From NCBI GenBank assembly GCA_015680685.1, contig MNCI01004877.1, positions 1,661-37,347 of the forward strand: a stretch of DNA of 35,687 nt. The letters are read 5' to 3'. Position numbers and translations under genes: made by a program. Shown here one piece after another: positions 1-11,170 of this stretch (position 1 is the first letter of the stretch; each line of letters starts with the position of its first letter). The notes under the pieces were generated by a model, which saw only the letters and a program-made list of their open reading frames with translations, did not search any database and was not told the DNA's origin. The DNA is from Gnetum montanum (taxonomy: Eukaryota > Streptophyta > Gnetopsida > Gnetales > Gnetaceae).

Positions 1-287
1 AAGACACAATTTCTTACCCTCAGCTTAATTTTTTTATAATTTTCTTTCCCTTTTATTATCCCTCAAAATTTTAACGTTCCAATGTACCATTACATTCTCT
101 TTTCTTCATAACCGCCAAATTTATCATTGCTGAAATTCACATCATTATCATTAAGCGTGCCTCTTGAATTAATAAAATTACCCTAGGATTTCTTCATACT
201 TTCCCATGTCCTCATTTTACACCATTAATTTCAAGAAAATCCTTAAAAATTTGGTATTTTTCATGTGTCCCACATCACTGGGGACGT
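1..287. other. AT-rich stretch, no gene seen
   Basis: I see no coding frame, RNA gene or clear repeat here. The stretch lies upstream of the promoter module at 288-329 and is probably the leader or upstream part of unit A. A 5' LTR matching the 3' LTR at 23098-23992 is not recognisable in it. Confidence 0.5.
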
Positions 288-329
288 GATATTGCGTACG
301 TGATATCGCGTCCTATTTGTCTATAAATA
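288..329 (+). promoter_or_regulatory. GATATCGCG module plus TATAAATA box of unit A
   Basis: A 26-bp stretch (288-313) holds two GATAT(C/T)GCG copies around GTAC, followed by TATAAATA at 322-329. The same module, 22 of 26 bases identical by eye, lies at 23125-23150 in the U3 of A's 3' LTR, 47 bp upstream of that LTR's TATAAATA. Promoter function is inferred from the TATA box and the shared arrangement. Confidence 0.55.
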
Positions 330-504
330 GGAACCCCGCCGCAACACTTAGCATCATTTTGCCATTGACATGGGGGGAATTTTTGAAATTTTTCTCTACG
401 ACTTGTGATTGCGTGACCCTCACTTTTTCACTCAGATCTCGCACGCTGGTGCTCTGATTTTAATTCCGTTTGAACCTGCTTGAACTCGGAGTGTTTAATT
501 CAGT

Positions 505-516
505 CGTGGGGAAGTG
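505..516 (+). other. Polypurine-tract-like phrase in the leader
   Basis: The phrase TTCAGTCGTGGGG here matches the phrase directly before A's 3' LTR (23084-23095), and is followed by a TG (TGACACTTGC). It may mark a rearranged LTR boundary inside the 5' region. No LTR homologous to the 3' one follows, so this remains a sequence likeness only. Confidence 0.3.
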
Positions 517-579
517 ACACTTGCTGAAAAGTGCCTGAATTTTTTGAAATTTATCATCATCCAAAGGACATCAATTAGG

Positions 580-795
580 GTAATTAATACTAACACTTAG
601 AAAAATTGTGCCAAAAATCATATGACCTTAGGTACACTAGGAGATTAAAATGAAACCTACCTAAGTCATAGGACCCATTATTATAATTTTCGAGCACGAT
701 CACACAATAACATAAGATCTTTAATTAAAGACATGTAGTAAGGTATAACTTGATTTTGAAAACAACCTTACTAACGTTTTGTCGTGTGATTGCAG
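580..795 (+). other. Probable 5'-UTR intron of gene A
   Basis: The interval begins GTAATT, has a TACTAAC-like branch site (CTAAC at 771-775) 20 nt before the end, and finishes with a pyrimidine/TG-rich run and TGCAG at 791-795, immediately before the ATG at 796. Acceptor and branch point are good matches to plant consensus. The donor is less certain, since other GT positions exist nearby. Confidence 0.4.
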
Positions 796-2583
796 ATGAC
801 CCCGAAATGTGCACAGCGAGAGGGTCCTGTTCAAGGTGAAGCAAAACAACCTCGAAGAGGTGGAAGACGGGTCCCTACCGGACAACATGCAAAATAGGAG
901 GTGTAATTATTTAGCATCCATCAAGAAGAACCTCCTACAAGATGGTTCGGGCAGGTAGAAAGAGGAGCTGCTGCTGCACCTGAATCGGGACAACAACTCA
1001 TGTTGCCCTCGGAATGTGTTCAGGCTATCCATACAAAGTCCACAGTTGTTGCGGTGATCATGGAGCTTAACTTCGAACCTTTTGCAGAGTTTGCTCCTGA
1101 AGCTATTAGGGATCACCTTAAAGGGTCTCCCTTATGGCCTGTCCTCTCTGAGTGTGGTGCCTGGTACTTAGGTGAAACGTACCTATTTTGGCACAATAAG
1201 AAGCAAGGCACCACAGTTAACATTTGTGGTGTGACAGTAGACTTTTCTGCGTAGGTGATTTCAAAAGTGTTAAACCTTCCGAATTCAAGCCTCCATGTTG
1301 CTCGGTTATCTACTCGATCAAACTTTGATGTGGGAAAGGATTGGTTAAAGAAGGCTTATGGCAGAGATAAAACTTTTGGAGAATTGACGACGGAAGAGCG
1401 GGTTTATTTCAAAATTGGAACTTATCACCTCTTCCCCACAAAAGGTTTGAAAAGAATATCTACCTATGCAGCAAGGGGATGTGTAGTGTTGATGGGAAAG
1501 GTTAATGCTAACCTTCCCCATCTATATTTGATAGAGATCCTAAGGTGATTCGAAGAATGGAAGTCAAGGAAGATGGCGTTGCCTTTTCCCTGCCTTATCA
1601 AAAAACTGTGCCGGTGGGCTGGTATTCAGGGATACACAAATGACGTCCTCTGAAAGGCCTAGAATGCTTCTTATGTTGAGTTATTAAAGGCGCCAGCTCC
1701 AAGAAAGAGCACTGGTGAAAATTTGGGACCAGATGAAGAAGAAGAAAAGATGACTAGATCACCTACAACTCAACTTGCAGGACCCAGTTAACCTCCAGCC
1801 ACAGGTCCTAGCCAACAATAAGAAGCAGGGCCCAGCACAGGCCAGGATTAGCCGCCGCCACTGTAAGACTACAGACCGTCAATGAGCCATCTTAGAGCCA
1901 TCGCTGAGATGGTTAGTTGGGGAAGTCGTGATGATGAAAATCTCTTCCACGTCATCGATGATGCTGACTAGCCTACTATTTCATTAAATCGCACAAGGGG
2001 TGAATTATCAATTCAAACAGGAGGAGGGGAAAGCAGATGGTCACAACAGATCTTTGGAAACACGACATCTTTTCAAGTGCAGTTAGAGACTAGTAAAGGG
2101 GCCACTGTGGTAGTCATGCAATACCAGGATGCTGCGGAAGCTGCTGAAGTGGTCACTGACCATATCAAAGAATCTTTCAATGTACCTGTTGTGCCACCGG
2201 TAGATCTTTCAAGAGCACGGGATGCTCAAACTTTTGTCGGAACCTCAATGACTCCTGCGGAACATGAGGATGCACTAGATCGATTGCTTCAAATAGGATA
2301 AGTTTTAACGTCTCTGTTTGACATCCCCTAGGATGTAACAGTAATTCAATTAGACCTCATTTCCACAAAGGGGAAGTTGATCATATTTGAAGTAAGCGCT
2401 GAGCATGTTGAAGCTAAAGTGAAAAAACTACAAGAGCATCTTGTAGCCTTACAAGCAACACAGCGGGATCCTCTACAATTTGTTCCCGTAGACCAGCTGG
2501 AAAATTTCAGAACCGAGCAATTAACAAAGCTAATTGCAGAAAATAAGAAGGTGACAGAAGAAAAGGAGACGACCACTTGCGAT
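796..2583 (+). pseudogene. Gene A, N-terminal part: plant-transposon-domain protein, nonsense-riddled
   Basis: One frame of 596 codons starts at the ATG after the probable UTR intron and runs to the Tat insertion without a frameshift. It carries 13 premature stops, at 895, 904, 1252, 1546, 1651, 1660, 1789, 1819, 1849, 1864, 1969, 2299 and 2329. The start is basic (KQPRRGGRR). Residues about 70-270 resemble the putative plant transposon protein family (PF20167-like): a GVTVDFSA segment, a GTYHLFPTKG segment, then LPFPCLIKKLC near residue 261. An acidic/proline linker follows, then a helical segment with heptad-like leucines (2377-2583). Reading resumes in frame at 21959 beyond the insertion. 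The function is unknown; such proteins are carried by plant LTR elements. The family match is from memory, so moderate confidence. Confidence 0.6.
2579..2583. repeat. Left target-site duplication of the Tat element
   Basis: gcgat lies directly before the left LTR. Its partner gggat lies directly after the right LTR (21954-21958), one mismatch in five. The left copy ends on a codon boundary of gene A. Confidence 0.65.
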
Positions 2584-3542
2584 TGTACTGTCTAAAATCG
2601 TCGGTGGCTGGAATGAAATATACGTCGAGAGATTTACATACAGACACAGAAGACCCTACCTTCACTTAAGAGCGAGCTGGAACTGACGAAGGTAGAGTAC
2701 CTTGGGTGGTCCGCACGTGGATCAGACAAAGATTTCCCTGAACATAGGTCGACGCGTGATATGCCGGGTTATACGTAAACAATATGAAAAATGTAAATCA
2801 GCGCACATGAATGTAAACAAGAGATAAAAAAATGCGAATGAAAACTATGACAATTCTTGGCTGAAAATGCAGCAATACTATTAGATAATAAAAATTACAA
2901 TGCACCGGTCTAGACGTAGTTGTGGATTTGACACAAGGTGGACGAAGAGCCCCGATGAATGCAAGGGTGTGATAACATGTTGGTTCAGACTGCAGGCACA
3001 GCGTAGAGGCTATATGCTCAGCGTGCAGGGTCCAAGTCCAGTGTATAGGGTGGATGTCGCGAATGTTCTCAGTGTCGATTGTCCAGATTCTTGCCAAGAT
3101 TTCCTCTAATTTTCCAACCTTGATCTGGTCAAAAATTTGGGTTTTTGTACAAGTTTGGGCATTAAATTCGGATCTGAGGTGGGATGATTGGCTCTGTCTC
3201 TGAGAGTTGATGCCTTGTGACAATCTTGCTTTGGAGTGCCTATTTTGGGTAATCTTTAAAGTCGCACGCTGGGCATGCATGCTGGGCATATACGCTCAGC
3301 GTGTACGCTGGGCGTACACATTGCATACTCAGTAAAATCAAGTATTTTGAGCTAAAGATGGCAGGTTTGATTTTGGATGTTGCCGTAGTCTTCTGTGGGT
3401 GCCGGGGAAACATTTCTGGCTCGGTTTGACTCCGTTTGAAGCGGTCTGCGAGGTCTTCAAGCTTCAGTCATGGTGGGGAGCATCATAGCTTAGCTTGATT
3501 CTTGTTGGAGGAGTACTAAACTCAAAATTTTGTGGTATTTCA
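2584..3542 (-). repeat. 3' LTR of the Tat element (959 bp, internally deleted)
   Basis: In plus orientation it begins TGTACTGTCTAAAATCG and ends TGTGGTATTTCA. It matches 20555-21953 along its length, but about 454 bp (equivalent to 21164-21617) are absent at position ~3207. The breakpoint sits in short similar words (ATTGGCT and AATTGCT). It contains several CGTACGCTGGGC/AGCGTGCA-type words. Open frames inside it are LTR noise. Confidence 0.85.
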
Positions 3543-3555
3543 TTGGCCCCTCTTT
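3543..3555 (-). other. Polypurine tract of the Tat element
   Basis: On the minus strand the purine run AAAGAGGGGCCAA directly abuts the 3' LTR start (TGAAATACC). Position and composition fit a plus-strand primer site. Confidence 0.6.
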
Positions 3556-4600
3556 GTTGATGCTTGGAGGAATCAACCCAAGAAGCATCGACAAAGAAGT
3601 ACAAAACACCACAAGTGACTTGGTAGAAACATCGCCCTTTGACACTTGGCCAGATGTCATCGCACCGTGTTTAGTAATACATGGGATTGGGAAAGTGAAG
3701 TTTGTAGCTGGATAGGGGAGATGAAAATTGTGGAGATTTGGAACTGATCAAGGAATTATGCACAGTGAGAGGGATGCTCTGGTGTGTGTACAGGTCATGT
3801 TGATCCCTGTCAGTAGCCATCGTCTAGCAGACTTGGGACCAAGACATGAGATGTACATCCTTTGGTGGAACAAGACTCTTGTTAAGTGTTTAAGAGGACT
3901 TGTTGGCATAACCAAAGCCACAATGATGATGTGTTGTGTTCTTTGGAGGAACAGAGCCTCTATTTAGCATTAGAGGGAACTTTTTGATGGAGAGCCAAAG
4001 CCACGCAATGAGATTTTACTTGGGCATTTGAGACATAAGTACTTGCTTCCAGGAAAATTGCCTTCCCACCTGGGGCTTGTATGGGAAGTGCCACTTTTTT
4101 TTTGAAAGAGCTTTGTTTTGATCTTGTACTCATTGCTCAAGTGCCATGTTGTGTGTTGTAACTGCTGAAAAGTGTTACAGTGCGCAACGACGTGATCAAT
4201 GTCTTGGAATGCCTTGGGTGTGTATGGGGTATGACTGAATAGAGTATGTTGAGGAATAGATGGGAAAGGTAAGGGGAAATGTACTAGTGAATGGCTTGAT
4301 TAACTTGGTTACGTGTGTTAGGCACAATGTGATACCTTGCCTCTGTGATGAAGTGCATTCTCGTACGAACACCTCTGAGTGTCATCCTACAAACACAACT
4401 CCAAGAAGACAAGAAAACCACAAGTGAGTGAGTAAGATTAGACTTGAATGGCCACTGATGAAACAAAGGCACCAAATGAGATTTCAGGCACTGAGTGCGG
4501 ATGGCAACAATGTTGTTGAGATCAACTGGTGATGAGTGCGACAGCGACTCTGATGAAATCTGAATGCAGCTACAGATCAGGAGACTAGAGATGAAGCTGC
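3556..4600. other. 3' non-coding region of the Tat element, no gene seen
   Basis: No recognisable protein domain is present on either strand. Tat elements normally have a long non-coding segment between integrase and 3' LTR. A segment at about 4324-4360 resembles 35350-35388 (shared core GATACCTTGCCTC). Confidence 0.5.
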
Positions 4601-4958
4601 TAGTTTATAGTCATAGCAGACTATCGTGGGTTAGTTTTACATCATAACCCGTTGGACGGTACCAGTTTATCGTCATAGCGGACAGTACACTGCTAGTTTA
4701 TAGTCTTGGTAGACTGTGAAGAGGTAAAACAGTTTATAGTCTTAGCAGACTCTGGCGAACAAAATTGTGGACGGGCGCTAGTTTATCGTCATTGCAGATG
4801 AACTGTGGTGCTAGTTTATCGTCGTGATGCCAGGAAAAGCTGTGGTATTAGTTTACTGTCATGATTCCAGGACGAGCTATGGTATCAGTTTACCATCATG
4901 ATTCCAGGACGAGCTGTGGTATCAGTTTACCATCATGATTCCAGGACAAGTGCATATT
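4601..4958. repeat. Degenerate AGTTTA(T/C)(A/C)GTCAT tandem array
   Basis: About ten copies of a motif AGTTTAYMGTCATNNC occur at 30-50-bp spacing. The last three (from about 4850) are near-perfect ~36-bp tandem units containing GATTCCAGGAC. Related arrays occur at 10152-10222 and 15464-15725. Tandem repeats in this region are usual in Tat elements. Confidence 0.75.
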
Positions 4959-4969
4959 TGAGTTCATGT

Positions 4970-7900
4970 TCAAACATAGAACAGTTTCAAGTATAAGTGG
5001 TTCATCGGATGTGCGAGTTCATTGCCGTTCATATCGGTTAGTTTAAATGCTCCATTGTCGAATGCTTTGGTGACCAAGTAGGGTCCTTCCCAATTGGCTA
5101 AGAATTTGTCCGGGAGTTCCCGAACGACTTTGAGTACAAGGTCGCCTTCCTCGATCGGGTGTTTATGAATATCGTGCCGATGGCGCCGTCGTTGCTGCTA
5201 TTGGTACCATTCAAGCTGATCAAGTGCACATGTGCATTCCTCCTCCACTGAGTCTAAGTCAATAATGCGCAAGTCATTATTTTGATCTTCGTCGAGGAGT
5301 CCAAAGAGCGTAATCCTTAAGGATGGTACCTGCAACTCCAAAGGTAAAACAGCTTCTGAACTGTAAACAAGACTATATGGCATTTTACCTGTGGAAGTAT
5401 GATGCGTAGTGTGATAGGCCCATAGTGCGTATACTAGCTGTTCATGCCATTTTCTTTTGCTCTGTGTAAGCATCTTCTTTAGTACTGAGATGATGATCTT
5501 ATTTGTAGCTTCGGCTTGTCCATTGCTTTGAGGGTAGTACGGGGACAAAAATGAATGTTTTATCCCTAGAATTTTATAGAAAGTTCTAGTTTCAGCACTG
5601 CTGAACTACGACCCATTATCAGTGATGACGGTCATTAGAATGCCAAAACAGATCACAATGTTTTCTAGAATGAAGTTGCATATGTGTTTCGATGTGTTCT
5701 TTCTAAGGGGAATAGCTTCTACCCATTTTGTGAAATATTCTATCGTGGTTATGATAAAGCTATGTCCTACAGAAGATAGGGGAGTTATCGGTCTAATAAT
5801 GTCTAACCCCCATTTCTGGAAAGGCCAGGTGATTTGCGCTGTATGTAGCTCATTTGGTGGAACATGTACCAGATTGCTATGTTTTTGATAGATAATGCAT
5901 GTTTTGGCCTTGGAGAAACAATCGTACTCCATGTGCAGCCAATAATAACCCAAACGCCTTATTTTGGTTGCCATTGCTTTGGGCGCTATGTGTCTTCCGC
6001 AGAGTGCTTTATGTACTTGCTCCACGATGGTCTGGCCATCCGTGCTACTAACGCATCTTAACAGGATACCTTTGTAGGATCGACGACACAACGTGTCACC
6101 TACCAATGCATACTGTCAAGAACGTTTTTGTACTACGTCCTTTTGTGCATTTGTTAGATGTTGAGGTGGTTCACCGTGTAAAAGGTACTCCTTTATGTCA
6201 TCATACCATTCTACGGCCTGCATTGTACTAACAGATGCAATCGGTAATTCATCAGGATTATCAGTTATGGGTTTAGTACAATTGATTATAGAGCTGGGCA
6301 ACATGTGGAACATGTTTGGCGATATGTTCAAAGCTAACGTTGCAAGTGCATCTGCGAGGTGTTATCATTTCTGGAAACATGTTGCACGTCTATATTTTCA
6401 AATTGCTTCAGTAAGTGCTTAGTCAAATCACAGTATGGTTGTAAGTGTTATGCTTTGCAGGTGTAAACATCTATGACTTGATTTAGAACTAATTGTGAGT
6501 CACCTCTGATTATCAGTCGTGTGATGTCTGAAGCTAGTGCTGCCATGAGACCTCTAAGGAGACCTTCGTACTTTGCTATGTTGTTGGTACAATGAAAGTC
6601 AAAATGGTAAGCAAAGGGTCGGATCTCCCTAGAGGGATAAGTGATGACGGTAGCAGCACTTCCCCCTCGAGAGGTGGATGCTCCATCAAAGTTCAAAATG
6701 GCATCATAGTCGTCGGGTACCATGTCTATTGCGCTCACATTTTCATCCGGGAACTCTGGCTCTATTGCTGCTCGATCATGCATTGGTGATATAGTTATTT
6801 GATTTGTTATGGCTTGACCTTTAACTGATGATTGCACTATGTAGTGTAGGTCAAACTCAATTATCATGGCTTTTCAACGAGCTATTCTACTTGACTCGTA
6901 AATGTTTCCTATGATGGCTTTGAGTACATTATCATTGCAGATTATATTGACTTGGTTATGGAAGAGGTAGTGTCGCCATTTCTTTAAAAAAAAGACAAGG
7001 GCTAAGAATGACCTTTCCACCTCGTTGTACTTCTTTTCATGGGCTACTAATGCATGGCTTAAGTAATAAATAGGGACTTCAGTTCCATAATCTCATTTTT
7101 GGCAAAGCATGGACGCAATTGATGAGTCCAAAGTGGCAAGGTAGATGTAGAACGGTTTATCATTTCGAGGTGGATAAACTATGGGTAGTTGAACAAGCAC
7201 TGTTTTAATGTTGTCAAATGCTTCCTGGCACTGTGAAGTCCATTCAAAATGGACGTTCTTACGTAACAAGTGGTTCATAGGCTTCAACTTGTCTGTCAGC
7301 TTTTCTATGAAACACTTGATGAATTGTAATCTACCTTGTAGCTCATGAAGTTCGGTAAGGTTGGTAGGTGGTTTTAAGTTTGTTATGGCCTTAACTTTAT
7401 CGAGGTCTACTCATATCCCTACTTCCGAGGCTATGAACCCGAGCATTTTGCCTGTTTTGACTCCAAAGACACATTTCTTTGGGTTAAGTCTCAACTCATA
7501 TTTTAAACAACGTTTTAGTACCAAGTCAAGATCTTGTACGTGTTGTTCTGATGTCTTTGATTTAACCACGATATCATCTACATAGTCATTGAGCGAGTTG
7601 AAGATATAATCACTAAAGATAAATGTCATCGCTCTTTGGTATGCAGCACCAGCATTCTTAAGATCGAATGACATCATTATGTAGCAAAAAGCACCCCATG
7701 GTGTCATAAAGGTCATCCTAAGTTGATGCTCAGGGTTAATTCGAATTTGGTTATATCCTGAAAAGCCATCCATAAAAGATAATAAGGCATGTCCAGTGGT
7801 TGAGTCAACTAGTTGATCAATGCTAGGTAGGGGGAAATCATCTTTTATGGTCGCAACGTTAAGGTCCCGGAAGTCAATGCATAGGCGAATACTTCCGTTC

Positions 7901-8445
7901 TTCTTTAGGACAATGACCATGTTTGATACCCAGTCAGCATAGTCAACAGCCCGAATGAAACCAGCCTGATAAAGTTTGGTGATTTCATTACGAATTGCCA
8001 ATGCTACCTTGGGTTTAACCCTACGTGCTTTTTGTTTCACTGGTCTTAATTTTGGGTCGAGTATAATGTTGTGTTGGACTATTCGAGGGTCTAACCTAGG
8101 CATGTCAGTGTAAGACCAAGCGAATGCTTTTATGTTGTTCTTAAGCACTTGTGTTATGTCATTAGCTAGTTGCGGGTTTAACAATGTACTTAGTTTCAGG
8201 ATTTTAACTTCGCCATCTGGGACGGTAATGGGGACTTCACCTAAGGGGTCTTCGGTGATGCTATCAATTTCTAGGTCCAAAGTCTTGGTCATCATTTCAA
8301 AACAATCTAGTGTTCGTTGAGTTGATGCAACAAAAGTGTCGTTTGTCATTGAGCTTAAATCAATGGCCTCCATGTTGATTTCTCAGGTAATCGTTCCGCG
8401 CGGTCCATTGATAGACAGTGGTAAGAATAATTTTTTGTTGTCCAT
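4970..8445 (-). pseudogene. Tat pol: RT, RNase H, archaeal-type RNase H, integrase (decayed)
   Basis: ATG at 8445 on the minus strand opens a frame (MDNKKLFLPL) that runs to 6448 with nonsense codons but no frameshift. One single-base deletion near 6357 then shifts it, and the second frame continues to the TGA at 4970-4972. RT (about 8080-7420) has CIDFRDLN, FMDGFSGYNQI, the catalytic YVDD (7584-7573) and LNPKKCVFG. The first RNase H (7290-6900) is weak. The archaeal-type RNase H (6710-6460) keeps NFDGAST, NNIAKYEG and RGDSQLV, so all three acidic positions remain. Integrase has the HHCC finger (about 6030-5910), D in GLDII, D in TDNGS and E in GQAEATN, with a TAG at 5606 inside it. Near 5070 is a GPY/F module (WEGPYLV). 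It would copy and insert the element; it is inactive because of the stops and the frameshift. Confidence 0.9.
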
Positions 8446-8456
8446 GATGTTTACTC

Positions 8457-8472
8457 CTGCCAATAAATAGTG
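8457..8472 (-). other. Splice-acceptor-like site upstream of RT
   Basis: On the minus strand CACTATTTATTGGCAG precedes GAGTAAACATC and the pol ATG at 8445. Ogre elements splice out an intron between PRO and RT, so this is the expected place for a 3' splice site. No convincing matching donor was found near 15720. Confidence 0.4.
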
Positions 8473-9356
8473 AGCAGCATCGATCAGGTGGTTGGTGTAA
8501 TGACAGAAAATGTCGGCAGCTGGAAATACCGATCGAGTTTCCGTGTATACAGTTTTAACCACGGATCCGCGCGAGGGCTATGCTGGAAAAAGCGAATCCG
8601 TGGCACCCTGAACGGTCTTGTCGATCAGACAAGGACTTACAGGTCAGTAAAACGATGAAGATTACGGATCTTTGCGTGCTGCGATTTGATTCGGGGGATC
8701 GTGAAATGGGAGGAAAACGACGTGGATGGACTGCTACAATGATAACGTCAAACGTGCCGAAGAGATGCTAATCAGGAGAGAAACGCGTGATTTTCAAAGA
8801 TCTATGCTTCGATTTTTGAAAGAATGTATGATTTATATGTCACGTTACAATGGGAGAGACCCCCTATAACTTGATGCAAAAATGAGCACAAAACAACAAG
8901 GAAACTGTCCAGACAGAAAGTCCGATCTACCTCGTAGGCCAAAGCTGGGATGCAAGGATGTTCAAGCTCTGAAGTCTGCCGATCAACTGTTTCTGACCGG
9001 TAGAATCTACAAACTGGGCGAGATGATCTCACAATCCCTGTTCTGCTTCTTTACTTCGAGTAGGTTCTGCTCAGGGCAGCGATCGCTAAAGGAGAGAGGT
9101 CATATCTTCCCCGAAGGAATGATTTCTCCTATTGCTAAGACTCAAGCGCACTGTGCTCTGTTCTTGCTGAAGGATGGTGTTGTCGGCAGTTGCCAAAAGG
9201 TTGCTCTTTGTTTCTCCGCTCAAGGTATGCTTCCTTGCTCAGAAAATGCTCTTGCCCCTTTGACTTCTCGCCAACAAAAGTGATAAGTGCTCTGGTGCTC
9301 AGAAAAATGTCTCTGCTTCTCTGATTTGCCAACCCTTGTACCTTTGTCAACTGAGG
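8473..9356. other. Non-retroviral interval, no gene seen
   Basis: Part of the PRO-RT interval. Open frames on both strands overlap here but show no recognisable domain and no intact start context. If the TATA at 9357-9364 is used, this would be the transcribed leader of a minus-strand transcript entering pol. Confidence 0.4.
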
Positions 9357-9364
9357 TATTTATA
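9357..9364 (-). promoter_or_regulatory. TATAAATA box facing pol
   Basis: On the minus strand the sequence reads GCGGCTTATAAATACC, the same TATAAATA octamer used in the A, C and D promoters. It lies about 900 bp upstream of the RT-side splice acceptor and points towards pol. Function is inferred from sequence only. Confidence 0.35.
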
Positions 9365-9608
9365 AGCCGCGACGCTCCATGGAAGAGGCGCAACCCTGAT
9401 GACGTGGGTCCCGGAAATTTCGGGTCCCATTGACCATTTTAAGTCAGACTGTGACTATGCACAACACGCTCGTTTGTGCGTTGTGTGTGTGAAGAGCAGG
9501 TACATGTTGAGTGTGCTTCAATTACTTTCAGGCTGTATTAGACTCATCCACGTTGTGTTGCGTGTATGAGCGTAAGCCGGTATAAAAAACAATAGGCTCA
9601 AAATTGTT

Positions 9609-9804
9609 TTACGCTCACTACGCAGCTGCACGTAACAAAGCGTAGACAATGTCCAACTTACGCTCATTACGCAGCTGCGCGTAACGAAGCGTAAATAATG
9701 TGTAACTTACGCTCACTACGCAGCTGTGCATGATGAAGCGTAAACAATGTGTAACTTACGCTCACTACGCAGCTGCGCGTGATGAAGTGTAATCAATGCC
9801 TAGC
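9609..9804. repeat. 49-bp minisatellite, four exact-length units, hairpin-forming
   Basis: Units at 9609-9657, 9658-9706, 9707-9755 and 9756-9804 are each 49 bp with a few substitutions. Most units begin TTACGCT and carry AGCGTAA about 24 nt later, with the palindromic CGCAGCTGCG core between, so each can fold into a hairpin. Looser copies continue to about 9975 (CGTAACAAGCGTAA). Confidence 0.9.
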
Positions 9805-10151
9805 TTTAATGATGAAATACGCAATGGTACGCATCGCCGCGTAACAAGCGTAAAGACAAGTTATCCGTACGCCATGAGAAAAAGCGTCGCACTGTTATGC
9901 CTCTCTAGACTCTGCCTTCGACTATTTTGGAGCCTATTACGCTTATTACGCTGCCGTGCGTAATAGAGCGTAGACTTGTCCTTGAACAAAGCTGATGCGC
10001 GCTCTCGCTTGAATTGCGAATCTCTGCCTGAAGCCGACTCATAATTTTCACGGTGTTTCAGTTGGTTATCTTCGAATGCAAGTAATCTATGCGTTTATGC
10101 ATCTAAACTGGACTAAGGTATGCGATGGTAACTTATCGTCGTATCCGGATG

Positions 10152-10222
10152 CCTGGCAGTTTAGGGCCTTACCGGGCCGTACCTGTCACTAATGTACTGA
10201 TCATGGTAGTTTAAGGCCTTAC
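10152..10222. repeat. AGTTTA-motif repeat, two copies
   Basis: Two copies of AGTTTA(G/A)GGCCTTACC lie about 60 bp apart. They are close relatives of the array at 15464-15725 and more distant ones of 4601-4958. Confidence 0.6.
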
Positions 10223-10504
10223 CAGGTCGTTGATTGTTCGTTCATGATGTCTGGTTAATTGTATGATTTGTAATCGTTATCGAGTGTGAAACTGCCAGAT
10301 ACGGAGTTTGCGCTAAAATGTTTAGTGTGGGCAATAGGAGTTTCTTTGCAAGAGAATATTGCATATGGGTAGTGTTCATCCCAGTATATTATTATTTTGT
10401 TTTTGTTCTATTCATTATCATTGCTTTTGCTTTGTTCTTATGTATTTACACATTCTTTGTATTTTGGTTAATTTTCAAATTAATTAAATAAATTATTTCA
10501 AGGT

Positions 10505-11170
10505 GCCCCCAGCGTGTTTAACACAGAGTATATAAATTGGAGTTAGCGTGAACTGCGGGGTAGCCACAGTCAAGTTCGAGCGTGAACGCAGTGTGAACTT
10601 GAGACCAGCGTGAACCAAGCGCAGTGTATACCGAGCGCAGCATATATTGAGGCGAATATCAGGTAGTATAGGCAGGGGCAGGTGCAAGTACAACATGGTA
10701 GTGGCAACCAGGGTGACATAAATCAAGATGCGGCAAGTCGACAGAGAGCATCCAACGTGCGACTTCAAACCCCAGCATGCGAGATTCGACGTAAATGCAG
10801 CGTGTAGGGACAAAACCCTAGCGTACAGGGCTTAGCGTGAATGCCACGATGAAAAAGGGCAAGCGAATAGAAGGCCATGGGAGAAAGAATCCTAGCTTGA
10901 CCTTCACCGAAGAGAGCGAGGCGATGCTTCAGTGTCTACCTAGACCTAGGATTCCCTCATGGTTAGGGTCGACGTGCAGGTAGGCTCTGATCCTTCATCG
11001 CAATTCATTTTTTTGTCTAGTGTTCCTATCGATTTTCCCATTGTGTAGCGTAGATGTTTCCATAGCGTAAGGTTTCTGTACTCGGCATGTATGGTTAGTG
11101 TGGTCACACTCCAGCGTGCAGTGTATATGCTGAGTTTTATAGCATGCAGAGTGTACGCTGAGTTTTATGT
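10505..11170. repeat. Cluster of degenerate AGCGTG words
   Basis: AGCGTG followed by (A/T/C)A recurs many times (for example 10511, 10544, 10578, 10608, 10799, 10834, 11112) as part of 15-25-bp degenerate units. The same word is dense in the Tat LTRs and leader, which links this interval to the Tat element. Confidence 0.6.
10529..10536 (+). promoter_or_regulatory. TATA box ahead of gene B
   Basis: TATATAAA lies on the plus strand about 350 bp upstream of a possible first exon (ATG at 10875; donor CAG|GTAGGC at 10980) and about 725 bp upstream of the first recognisable exon of gene B. It is divergent from the TATA at 9357-9364. Confidence 0.3.

Noticed and set aside
2798-3289. 163-codon minus-strand open frame
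   Set aside because: It lies wholly inside the Tat 3' LTR and is not kept open in the other LTR copy (20693-20965 is shorter and ends differently).
8882-9283. 133-codon plus-strand open frame
   Set aside because: No domain, no promoter on that strand close by, and composition typical of chance frames. It is overlapped by an equally plausible frame on the other strand.
9609-9804. CRISPR-like array
   Set aside because: Units are contiguous 49-bp tandem repeats with no unique spacers, in plant nuclear sequence.
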